A stretch of 64,000 bases of DNA from Oceanidesulfovibrio indonesiensis. Lineage in GTDB: Bacteria > Desulfobacterota > Desulfovibrionia > Desulfovibrionales > Desulfovibrionaceae. Both the position numbers and the translations under genes were made by a program. Within the stretch, counting starts at the first letter, position 1, and each line of letters starts with the position of its first letter. Below the pieces are notes generated by a model that saw only the letters and a list, made by a program, of their open reading frames with translations, made no database searches and was not told the DNA's origin. Location: positions 1-64,000 of the forward strand of contig NZ_QMIE01000020.1 of the NCBI RefSeq assembly GCF_007625075.1, read 5' to 3'. Below are positions 35,483 to 42,251 of the stretch, piece after piece.

Positions 35483-36014
35483 ATCGCGTGCAAAAATGAT
35501 GTCCCGATAACCTTCTGCCAGGCTCTCTCGGGTACGACTGCGCACCATGATGTGTTGTGCAGCAGAAATATTTCCGAGCCAAAGCGCTCCCTCGGCCCGG
35601 GCGTCAACCAGCATACACTGTCCGGCTTTCCCTGGGTCTCGCGATGCCGCGTTGTCCCCGTGCATTACAATCTGTTTATCGTGTCAACAAAACATGGTCC
35701 CGAGCGTTTTTATGGTAATATGGGTGTTGAATGCTTTGACGCTTGCCGCATGGTATAATATGGCCGTCTCTCGAACATGGCTACGCCACACCAACACCCT
35801 CAACGCCTTGTGATAAATCGATTTTTCATGAAGCACCCCCTCGCCGGCGCCACTCGAACAAACCTGTCCGAAGCAATTCATGTAATGAACAGGCACGACA
35901 TGAATTTCTTTCCTCGGCTTGTCCTTTTTCCGGGATTGTTTCATATTATAAATGCATACTGTTTTTCGGCTCGCGGTGCCGCAGCCGGTGTTAACTCATT
36001 CAAGGAGTCATTCC
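35483..36014. other. Long intergenic region with possible promoter
   Basis: This 532-bp, A/T-richer gap precedes the glycine-zipper lipoprotein. It contains an extended -10 sequence at 35751-35759. Small open frames are present but none has a good ribosome site with plausible composition. No repeat copy was seen here. Confidence 0.5.
35751..35759 (+). promoter_or_regulatory. Extended -10 promoter candidate
   Basis: TGGTATAAT is an exact extended -10 motif. No good -35 lies at 16-18 bp (TTGACG is only 12 bp away). If used, it gives a leader of about 250 bases before the lipoprotein gene at 36015. Confidence 0.35.
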
Positions 36015-36500
36015 ATGCAACGATTTTATCCCAAGCCCATACTTCTGCTTCTCATTGCAAGCATGCTTGCGATTCCTCTGCTCGGCTGTGAAACGAAACG
36101 CTCCGCGGGTACAGCCATCGGCGGCGCCGCCGGCGCTGGCCTCGGCTACGCCGTGGCTGGTGGAGGCCCCGGACAGCGCGCGGCAGGCGCTGCCATCGGA
36201 CTGGCGCTCGGCGCGCTCGCAGGCTACGCCATCGGCGACTACCTCGAATCGCGCGACAGAGAGCGTGTGGCCTACACGCTGGAGCAACAGCCTTCCAACC
36301 AGCCGGTCAATTGGCAAAACCCGGATACCGGCTACCAGTGGCAGGCCACTCCGTACGAAGCCTACCGGCGCGACGGCCGCGTCTACCGCAAGGTCCGCAT
36401 CGGCGTGGACAACAACAACGACGGTTACTACGACGAGTGGACCACGGCCACGGCATACCGCCGCGACGACGGCAGCTGGGAAATCGTCTCCTACGACTAG
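36015..36500 (+). CDS. Glycine-zipper outer-membrane lipoprotein
   Basis: This 161-residue protein has a lipoprotein signal (IPLLGC, cysteine near residue 25) followed by a glycine-zipper two-helix segment (AIGGAAGAGLGYAVAGGGPGQRAAGAAIGLALGALAGYAIGDYLE). The rest is a small domain: 'VNWQNPDTGYQWQATPYEAYRRDGRVYRKVRIGVDNNNDGYYDEWTTATAYRRDDGSWEIV', related to the 17-kDa surface antigen/OsmB-like group. The 'DNNNDGYYDE' segment looks like a calcium loop. AAGGAG precedes the ATG. Confidence 0.87.
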   Translation: MQRFYPKPILLLLIASMLAIPLLGCETKRSAGTAIGGAAGAGLGYAVAGGGPGQRAAGAAIGLALGALAGYAIGDYLESRDRERVAYTLEQQPSNQPVNWQNPDTGYQWQATPYEAYRRDGRVYRKVRIGVDNNNDGYYDEWTTATAYRRDDGSWEIVSYD

Positions 36501-36523
36501 CCGACAATCCGCTCGCTTCTTGC

Positions 36524-36558
36524 ACGAGGGAGGACGATATTCCGACGGCCTCCCTCGT
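36524..36558 (+). terminator. Hairpin between the glycine-zipper gene and the next gene
   Basis: ACGAGGGAGG (36524-36533) and CCTCCCTCGT (36549-36558) are perfect inverted arms of ten bases around 15 bases. It begins 24 bp after the stop and has no T run, so read-through into the gene at 36584 is likely. Confidence 0.6.
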
Positions 36559-36583
36559 ATCCGTCATCCCGGGAGGTTCAACC

Positions 36584-36967
36584 ATGGCCTCAATATCGCG
36601 CATCCCTTTCATGCTGGCCATGCTGTGTCTGATATTAGCCATAGCGGCTCCGCCCGCGTTCTCGCAGCCCCAACACGTGCCGCCTGGACAGGCCAAAAAG
36701 ATGGGCCCTGAAAACAAATCGCACGGACCGCCGCCGCATGCCCCCGCCCATGGCTATCGTAACAAGTATCGTTTCTATCCGGAGCACGACCTCTATTACG
36801 ACGTGGGCCGCGACCGCTACTTTCTCTACAGGGGCGGAGAATGGCGGCGTTACGACCACAACCCCCTGACGATCCAGCTCGGGCCTTTCTTCACCATTGA
36901 AATGGATACGGACGCACCGTACATCCACTACCGCGAGCACAAACGTCAGTTCCAGGTGCTCCCCTGA
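36584..36967 (+). CDS. Small exported YPxHDLYYD-family protein, copy 1
   Basis: This 127-residue protein has a signal peptide (ending AFSQ) and a His/Pro-rich linker. It then carries the family core: YRFYPEHDLYYDVGRDRYFL, then 'GEWRRYDHNPLTIQLGPFFTIEMDTDAPYIHYREH'. The same core is in the proteins at 37666 and, in part, 38416, so three tandem copies exist. No known function was recognised. GGGAGGTT precedes the ATG. A terminator follows. Confidence 0.85.
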   Translation: MASISRIPFMLAMLCLILAIAAPPAFSQPQHVPPGQAKKMGPENKSHGPPPHAPAHGYRNKYRFYPEHDLYYDVGRDRYFLYRGGEWRRYDHNPLTIQLGPFFTIEMDTDAPYIHYREHKRQFQVLP

Positions 36968-36998
36968 GCCGGACGCCCCAACTCTGGAGAGATTCTGA

Positions 36999-37035
36999 AA
37001 GCGGTGGCATCCTCCGGGATATCACCGCTTTTTTT
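36999..37035 (+). terminator. Rho-independent terminator after YPxHDLYYD copy 1
   Basis: AGCGGTG (37000-37006) and CACCGCT (37023-37029) pair and are followed by a run of seven T residues. Repeat copy D begins seven bases after the T run. Confidence 0.85.
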
Positions 37036-37041
37036 CAGACA

Positions 37042-37166
37042 TATTACTGGGAGCAAGAAATTTTAATTTCTTGCTCCCGCGGCGTTCGCCGCGTGGCCCC
37101 GCCTGGAGCGTGGCCGTCCTTATATCTGGGGCCCGAAAATGTAAGAATTTTCTGCGCCCAGTAATA
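37042..37166 (+). repeat. Structured intergenic repeat, copy D
   Basis: This 125-bp copy is close to copy C. It opens TATTACTGGGAGCAAGAAA, has the perfect GCGGCGTTCGCCGC centre, and closes GCGCCCAGTAATA. The left hairpin arms are identical to copy C. It directly follows the terminator of the gene at 36584, inside the tandem gene family. Confidence 0.9.
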
Positions 37167-37665
37167 ATTTCTGCGACTATTTCTTCTGTCTTTCTTTTGC
37201 TCGTGACAAACATCCCACAATCTGCAATATTATTGTTATGATGTGGCTTATCCTCCATGAGGTCGCCATGTTGCTGGGGACCAGTGCGTTGCGCGAGCGT
37301 TCGGGATCCGTCAACATGGGGAGGAACTGCTGAGCGCCAGCGACTTCCGGGAATGTCAGATGGAATGCAAAATTGTTCACGTCCTGTTCCCTCGACTTCC
37401 GCCGAATAGTCCCACTGTGGGCATGGCCGTCCTTATGACTTAGAAGCGCCACACAACAATTTTCTGATCCCGGTCTTGCTCCGCAGCATGATGCGGGAAC
37501 AGCGGCAACGATTTGAGGGGAGACCTGAGGCTATCGCAATGGGTCGTGACACTGCGGCATGAAGCACGTTTCGTCTCCAGGCGGCAGACCACAGCTCACT
37601 GCCCGACCATTGGCGGGACGGCTTCGCCTGATCGTCTTCCCCGGCACTTTTTCAGGAGGGCACCC
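37167..37665. other. Intergenic region with a decayed repeat
   Basis: This 499-bp gap lies between repeat copy D and the second YPxHDLYYD gene. It contains the decayed repeat at 37421-37473. Open frames here do not look coding. Confidence 0.5.
37421..37473 (+). repeat. Decayed right half of the structured repeat, copy E
   Basis: GCATGGCCGTCCTTATGACT matches the junction GCGTGGCCGTCCTTATAACT of copies C and D, and AATTTTCTGATCCCGG matches their right end. The left half is not recognisable. It lies 255 bp from copy D. Confidence 0.6.
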
Positions 37666-38055
37666 ATGATGCGATCCCCAGCGATTTGGTTCGTCCCATG
37701 TATTGTTCTGCTGCTTGCGACCGTGCTGCTTATCTCGGCTCCATCGGTCTCGGCTCAGACGCAGATTTCCCCGTACAAGGCTAAAGAGGTCAAACCCGGT
37801 TTCAGTCCGCCCGGTCCCAGAAGTGTTGCGCCGCCGGAGACACGCAATGTGTTCATCTATTATCCGAAGCACAACATGTACATGGACGTGGAGAACGAGA
37901 AATACATTTATCGCAAGAATGACAGGTGGTTGGTCGCCAGTCAAAACCCCGTGCAAGAGTCTCTCGGCCCGTCATTTACCATCGAATCGGAAACTGACAA
38001 GCCATACCTGCAGAACAGCGCGCATCGGAATCAGTATCCATACAAGGGCGAGTAG
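37666..38055 (+). CDS. Small exported YPxHDLYYD-family protein, copy 2
   Basis: This 129-residue protein has a signal peptide (ending VSAQ) and the family core VFIYYPKHNMYMDVENEKYI, then 'RWLVASQNPVQESLGPSFTIESETDKPYLQNSAHRNQYP'. It lines up with copy 1 over the whole mature part, with about one third of residues shared by eye. The ATG at 37666 was chosen because AGGAGGG lies five bases upstream. A clear terminator follows at 38078. Confidence 0.85.
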   Translation: MMRSPAIWFVPCIVLLLATVLLISAPSVSAQTQISPYKAKEVKPGFSPPGPRSVAPPETRNVFIYYPKHNMYMDVENEKYIYRKNDRWLVASQNPVQESLGPSFTIESETDKPYLQNSAHRNQYPYKGE

Positions 38056-38077
38056 ACAGCGCCAGCCACGGAATAGC

Positions 38078-38111
38078 GAGCGGCGACTTCTTTCCAGAGG
38101 TCGCCGCTTTA
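38078..38111 (+). terminator. Rho-independent terminator after YPxHDLYYD copy 2
   Basis: GCGGCGAC (38080-38087) and GTCGCCGC (38100-38107) pair around 12 bases and are followed by TTTAT. It lies 25 bp after the stop codon. Confidence 0.75.
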
Positions 38112-38415
38112 TCATGCGTTAACCTATTGCACGCATTCTGGTTACATCCCTTACCCGAAGCTCCACCTTTCCAGTACTCGCGTAACGTGTGTATTCTTTG
38201 ATGCATTGCTGTGCAGTGCGCGTTGTCATGTGCCTTTCTGTTTCTGCTTTAATTTTTGAATATGATTATACACCATTACACCGCCCTGACGCAGTATTTG
38301 GCACATGGACGCATGACGCCGACACTGATTTTCGGCAACCGGGTGCGGAGCCCCCCCCGCGGAACCACGGGAAAGCAGTTATTTTCTTTCCACTGCATTC
38401 CCTGGAGATATGACC
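38112..38415. other. Intergenic region upstream of the third family copy
   Basis: About 300 bp with higher A/T content. I see no gene, repeat or firm promoter. The GGAG ribosome site of the next gene lies at 38404-38407. Confidence 0.45.
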
Positions 38416-38808
38416 ATGAACCACATCGCATCCTGGTTCATGACGATACTCGCTGGAATTCTCGCAGCCGTCATGATGGTGTTCACGCCTCGGGCATTCA
38501 AGAACAGTTTCGATGCATTTGCATGTGCAGAAGATGAAAACGGGCTCCGCATTCTCGGAGGAACACCCCGTTTTCTGCCATTCAGGCAACGCCCCATGTA
38601 CATTTTCTACCCGCAGCATGACCTGTATTACGATATGACCCTCACGCGTGATTTGACCCTCACGCGTGATTTACAATTCGCCAACAGTAACAGACGTTCA
38701 TGCACTACGAATTCGGAAAAGGCATCGCCAGGGCAGCCCGCATCCGGGGGGATGAGTATGTACAAACCATCTCCACGCCTCGGTAAGCACAAAAAAGGCT
38801 CCCGCTGA
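38416..38808 (+). pseudogene. Degenerate YPxHDLYYD-family protein, copy 3
   Basis: An open frame of 130 codons starts with a membrane segment (SWFMTILAGILAAVMMVF) and reaches the family motif MYIFYPQHDLYYDM. There it is broken by a tandem 18-bp repeat that encodes TLTRDL twice. After it the sequence no longer resembles the family and is polar and basic. The expected 'GPFFTIE' part is absent in all three frames. The best reading is a third copy that decayed after a repeat expansion or rearrangement. GGAG precedes the ATG at 38416. Confidence 0.65.
38637..38672 (+). repeat. Tandem 18-bp repeat inside the third family copy
   Basis: ACCCTCACGCGTGATTTG is followed directly by ACCCTCACGCGTGATTTA. 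The unit contains the palindrome TCACGCGTGA. It encodes TLTRDL twice and marks where the protein loses similarity to its paralogues. Confidence 0.85.
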
Positions 38809-38981
38809 ACGCTGGACCTCAGCGCCAGCGCCACATTTTCAAGGGGTCATGACAAAAAAGACCGCGGCAGGTCTCGCCGCGTGGTGGTGTTGCTTGGATG
38901 GAGCTGAGCCGATCTGGCTTCGTCACCCTGTTGGGTGGGGCTGATGCATTCTCCGGTAGGACAGGGGCGAAAATCGTAATC

Positions 38982-39049
38982 AAAAAGGCAAGCCCCAACC
39001 GCACGCCGGCGCACTATGCGCCGTTCCCCCCGCCGGTCAGAAGCTTGCC
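38982..39049 (-). terminator. Terminator of the 39.0-39.8 kb membrane protein operon
   Basis: On the minus strand GGCAAGC and GCTTGCC bracket a 49-base GC-rich region that holds its own hairpin (GGCGCA and TGCGCC), followed by TTTTTG. It overlaps the end of the 53-residue gene. Confidence 0.7.
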
Positions 39050-39175
39050 TATGTTTCTAATTTTAATACGTGTCTTCTCATTTTGCCAAGCACTTTCTGG
39101 AATCGCATCCAAAAAATCACCTACAAATTCTGCCCCCTTGCTCAAGGTGTTCGCTCGCAGAACATTCTCGCGCAT
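39014..39175 (-). CDS. 53-residue protein downstream of the membrane protein
   Basis: An ATG at 39175, four bases past the stop of the membrane protein gene, opens a 53-codon frame ending in TAG. The product starts MRENVLRANTLSKGAEFVGD, then has an amphipathic, mixed-charge helix and ends GKLLTGGGNGA. GAGAGG lies right against the start, so translation probably depends on the upstream gene. A terminator overlaps its end. No family was recognised. Either a real small protein or a chance frame; the position and composition favour a real one. Confidence 0.5.
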   Translation of the reverse strand: MRENVLRANTLSKGAEFVGDFLDAIPESAWQNEKTRIKIRNIGKLLTGGGNGA

Positions 39176-39179
39176 CCTC

Positions 39180-39755
39180 TCACACAATTCTGTAAAGCAC
39201 CTCTTTCAACACCCCGAAATATTTCATGTAATAACTCAGAAGAATGGCTGTTGCACCTGCGGACAACAGCGCGAACACAAGCGCGTTCGTGGGCAGTCGG
39301 ACTGCCTTGAAAATCACTTCCAGGAACATGGCCACGACGAGTGCCATGAGAAAACTCATGAATCCCAGACATCCCGCCACCGCGAACCTGAGATATTCGG
39401 CCCACTCCGCCTGGTCTGCAACTTCCGGGAAGAACTGCCGCACCACCTTGAGATAGTCGCCGTCCTCGACCAGGCTGTTTTCCCGGAACACATACACGTT
39501 CACTGCCAACAAACCTGCGAGCAGCAGGAAGGCGAGCACGCCCCGAAGAACGGCCATACGAGATGCGCGCCTCTGCAGGCGGCGCTCCTCATCCAGCCAT
39601 TCTTCCAATTCCACCGCCACGTTGCCAATAGCAGAGGCTTCCTGCTGCACCGCGCCGCTGACGGATGAATCGGCCTCGATGCCTGCCAGAGACCGGGCAC
39701 GCTCCTGAAGGGTCTCGATCAACTCCTCGATGCGGTGTCTCGTCTTCGTGTCCAT
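39180..39755 (-). CDS. Membrane protein of unknown function, divergent from the CHAT-like gene
   Basis: The 191-residue protein starts with a soluble coiled-coil region (residues 1-70, rich in Glu and Arg) and then has three membrane helices (about 70-92, 125-148 and 158-178). A polar loop lies between the first two. No known family was recognised. The start at 39755 was chosen because GGGAG lies five bases upstream; the ATG 12 bases earlier has no site. It is divergent from the large gene at 39849, 93 bp away, so the two may share regulation. Confidence 0.75.
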   Translation of the reverse strand: MDTKTRHRIEELIETLQERARSLAGIEADSSVSGAVQQEASAIGNVAVELEEWLDEERRLQRRASRMAVLRGVLAFLLLAGLLAVNVYVFRENSLVEDGDYLKVVRQFFPEVADQAEWAEYLRFAVAGCLGFMSFLMALVVAMFLEVIFKAVRLPTNALVFALLSAGATAILLSYYMKYFGVLKEVLYRIV

Positions 39756-39848
39756 ACGTTCTCCCATTGGACTGAAATAGCTTGCAGTATAGACAGGTTG
39801 CGGTATATAGAATTCTTCTAGAGAATTTCGATCCCGTATGAGCTTTCC

Positions 39849-42140
39849 ATGGACGAACCACTCCGCAACGAGTCACCGAACGATACTCCACTGCGGCCCA
39901 CAGGCGACCCCGGCCTGCCGCGGTCGGATAGTGCCGCAACTTCTGCTTTGAAGAAAGTCCTTTCCGACATACTGACGACGTTCCGGACCGCCTGGCGCGG
40001 GCGCACCGCTTCGGATTTCATTGCAGCCCGAATCCTTACAGCAATGCGTGTCGTCCGCAAATTTTCGGAGCGCATCACGCAGCGTTTGCCCCGAGGACTC
40101 GAGGTCCCGATCATTGCGGCCTGTCTGGTCCTTGTGCTTGCGGCAGGCGCCCTTGCTCTGTACGGCGGCATCGTGGCAACCAAAGCCCTTGTCGGCGAGA
40201 AGACCACGGCCAATCCGGAAGAACTCTTTCGCAACGGGTACATAGGGCAGGGGTTGGCGCAGGGAATGCAACGCGTGGACGCTGCCCTCGACAAGCACGG
40301 CGCAGCCAGTCCACAGGCAGGGATGGCGTTCATCTCCCTGGCTCGCATGCTGCACTCGGCTGGTGAAGAGCAGAGAGCCAGGGTAATGTTCGAGCAGGCT
40401 CGCGCCGTCATCGACACCCTCGCCGGAACCGATCCGCATGCTGCCGGCCGCTGCTGCCTGGAGCTTGCCGCGGCATCCATGAAAGCAGGAGATTTTCAGG
40501 CTGCCGAGGCCGCAGCCAGACAAGCTCTGGTGTTGTCCTCTGCGGCGGAAGCCCCTGCGCTGCGCCTCCATTCTCTCGCTATGCTCGGCGCGGCCCTTGC
40601 CAATGCGGAGCACTTCGACGCCTCCTTCGCCGCGTACCAGGATGCCGTCTCCACCGCTGAGTCGCATGGGCTTGAATCGTTTGTCGAAGAAGCCTCCTTG
40701 CGCCTGGACGCCGCACGCGCCGCCCTGCTTGCCGAAAAACCACAGCTTACCCGCGCCATGCTCCAACAACTCCGCGCAGACTTGGCCGTTGCGTCCGATT
40801 CGCGCATTGCCGGTATAGATACTCGGAGCACGGCACTGGAATCCCGACTCTTCAGCATGGAAGGGCGGTGTTCCGAGGCTCTCCGTCTTTCTTCCCTGGC
40901 CATGGAAGGCGCAGAAGCGTTGCCCCTGCCGTTGAAACGCGTATTCGCGCGCAAGGCCGGCCAGGACATGCTGGCCGCCATGCGCATCTGCGGGGACGAT
41001 TCCGCTGCCGCGCAACCCATCATGGCGTTTCTGGAACGACTGGCAGTGTTTTTCGAGCAAACCCTGCCCCCGGTCAATGCGTTGCGCATCCAGACCCTGG
41101 AGCAACTCACCGAACTTTCAGACCAGGCAGGCGCGCATGAACAAGTCCTCGCACACAGCGCACGTTTGCTCGGCGCCCAGCCCCCGACCCAGTCCGATCG
41201 CCAGCACAACGGATTCGATTCGCTCATGGACCGCGACGCTCTGCTCATGGACCTGCTCGCCCGTATGGCCGTCGTCGAATCACCGCCTCAGGACATAGCC
41301 ACCCTGGCTTTCGGCGCCTGGCTTTCTCGAAGAGTGCTCTTTCCGCCCACAGGCGTTCCGGCAATCGGAATAGTCGGTGATGCGCCAGACGCTGATTTAA
41401 TCAAGGAGTTCAATCGGCTGACCGTCGCCATGGCGCCCACCGTGTACCCCGTGCATGTCGACGGCGACATCGAATCGGCCACGCTGGCCCGAAAGGCTCA
41501 TGAACGGCTGGCAAATCTCTCGCTATCCATTGCTGATCGACAGGCGTCCTTGAAACCGCTTCTGCAGTGGGCGACAGGTACAAACGACGGGTACGCAGGC
41601 GCCGTGCGCGCACTTGCCGCCGCATTGCCCGAGCACGGCGGTCTGCTTTTCTTTGCACGGGCAAGACCTGCCGAACAACCCAGAACCCCAGACTCGGGCC
41701 CTCGCGTCCTGGCGTTTCTGCTGACCCGTCCTCCGAGCGGCGACGCTGATGCCGCCTATGTGCATGTGCTGAATATAGACCCTGTGCGGGATGTCGAAAA
41801 ATCCTTGGCCGCGTGGCAAAAGGCACGCAGTGCCGAAGATGAAGACGGCAGAGCCGCTGTGGTGCTGGGGCTTGCCGAAGTGGAACTCTATTCCATGCTC
41901 TGGGCCCCGATACGCAAGGCCGCTCCGGATCTCAGGACCGTCTGGATCGGTCCGAGCGATCCCCCCAGCCGCAGTCTGTCGCAGCAGCCCTACGGCACCC
42001 TGCCCACGCCGGAAGGTAAACCGCTTTCCGCGGCCATGCATCTGCGCCGCATCGAGCGCGACGAATTGCTTGCTGCAATGCAGGGGGGCGCAGCCGAACA
42101 GCCTGCGATTGTCGGCCTGTTGAACAATTCCACGCGCTGA
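39849..42140 (+). CDS. Membrane-anchored helical-repeat protein with a truncated CHAT-like C-terminus
   Basis: The 763-residue protein has a cytoplasmic N-terminus, one membrane helix (about residues 87-110), then helical repeats of TPR character (about 120-420: 'GMAFISLARMLHSAGEEQRARVMFEQA', 'CLELAAASMKAGDFQAAEAAARQAL'). The last 140 residues resemble the start of a CHAT domain: 'GGLLFFARARP', 'RVLAFLLTRPP', 'VELYSMLWAPIRKAAPDLRTVWIGP' and 'LPTPEGKPLS'. The protein then stops before the part that holds the catalytic His and Cys of CHAT proteases. Hence it may be a pseudo-enzyme or a partner. The CHAT likeness is by eye. Confidence 0.7.
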   Translation: MDEPLRNESPNDTPLRPTGDPGLPRSDSAATSALKKVLSDILTTFRTAWRGRTASDFIAARILTAMRVVRKFSERITQRLPRGLEVPIIAACLVLVLAAGALALYGGIVATKALVGEKTTANPEELFRNGYIGQGLAQGMQRVDAALDKHGAASPQAGMAFISLARMLHSAGEEQRARVMFEQARAVIDTLAGTDPHAAGRCCLELAAASMKAGDFQAAEAAARQALVLSSAAEAPALRLHSLAMLGAALANAEHFDASFAAYQDAVSTAESHGLESFVEEASLRLDAARAALLAEKPQLTRAMLQQLRADLAVASDSRIAGIDTRSTALESRLFSMEGRCSEALRLSSLAMEGAEALPLPLKRVFARKAGQDMLAAMRICGDDSAAAQPIMAFLERLAVFFEQTLPPVNALRIQTLEQLTELSDQAGAHEQVLAHSARLLGAQPPTQSDRQHNGFDSLMDRDALLMDLLARMAVVESPPQDIATLAFGAWLSRRVLFPPTGVPAIGIVGDAPDADLIKEFNRLTVAMAPTVYPVHVDGDIESATLARKAHERLANLSLSIADRQASLKPLLQWATGTNDGYAGAVRALAAALPEHGGLLFFARARPAEQPRTPDSGPRVLAFLLTRPPSGDADAAYVHVLNIDPVRDVEKSLAAWQKARSAEDEDGRAAVVLGLAEVELYSMLWAPIRKAAPDLRTVWIGPSDPPSRSLSQQPYGTLPTPEGKPLSAAMHLRRIERDELLAAMQGGAAEQPAIVGLLNNSTR

Positions 42141-42224
42141 GCAATACCGAAAGAAAAAGACCCGGCAGGGTGTCGGAATATTCCTCGCCGGCAGCGAACA
42201 TGATGGACAGTTTGCCTGAGAATC

Positions 42225-42246
42225 CCTTTCCAGCAGCCCGTTAAAA
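42225..42246. repeat. Short relative of the CAGGCTG fold-back repeat end
   Basis: Read on the minus strand, TTAACGGGCTGCTGGAA matches TTAACAGGCTGCTGGAA at 12102-12118 in 16 of 17 bases. It lies between two converging genes, 111 bp apart. No partner end was found here. Confidence 0.45.
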
Positions 42247-42251
42247 CCACA

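Noticed and set aside
35777-36091. A 104-codon frame upstream of the glycine-zipper gene
   Set aside because: It overlaps the signal peptide of that gene in another frame, lacks a ribosome site and has unordered composition.
37177-37452. A 91-codon minus-strand frame between repeats D and E
   Set aside because: It runs through the decayed repeat, has no ribosome site and no protein-like pattern.
39849-42140. A type III-E CRISPR (gRAMP/TPR-CHAT) system
   Set aside because: No Cas7-11-like gene or CRISPR repeats lie nearby, and the CHAT-like part lacks the catalytic half.
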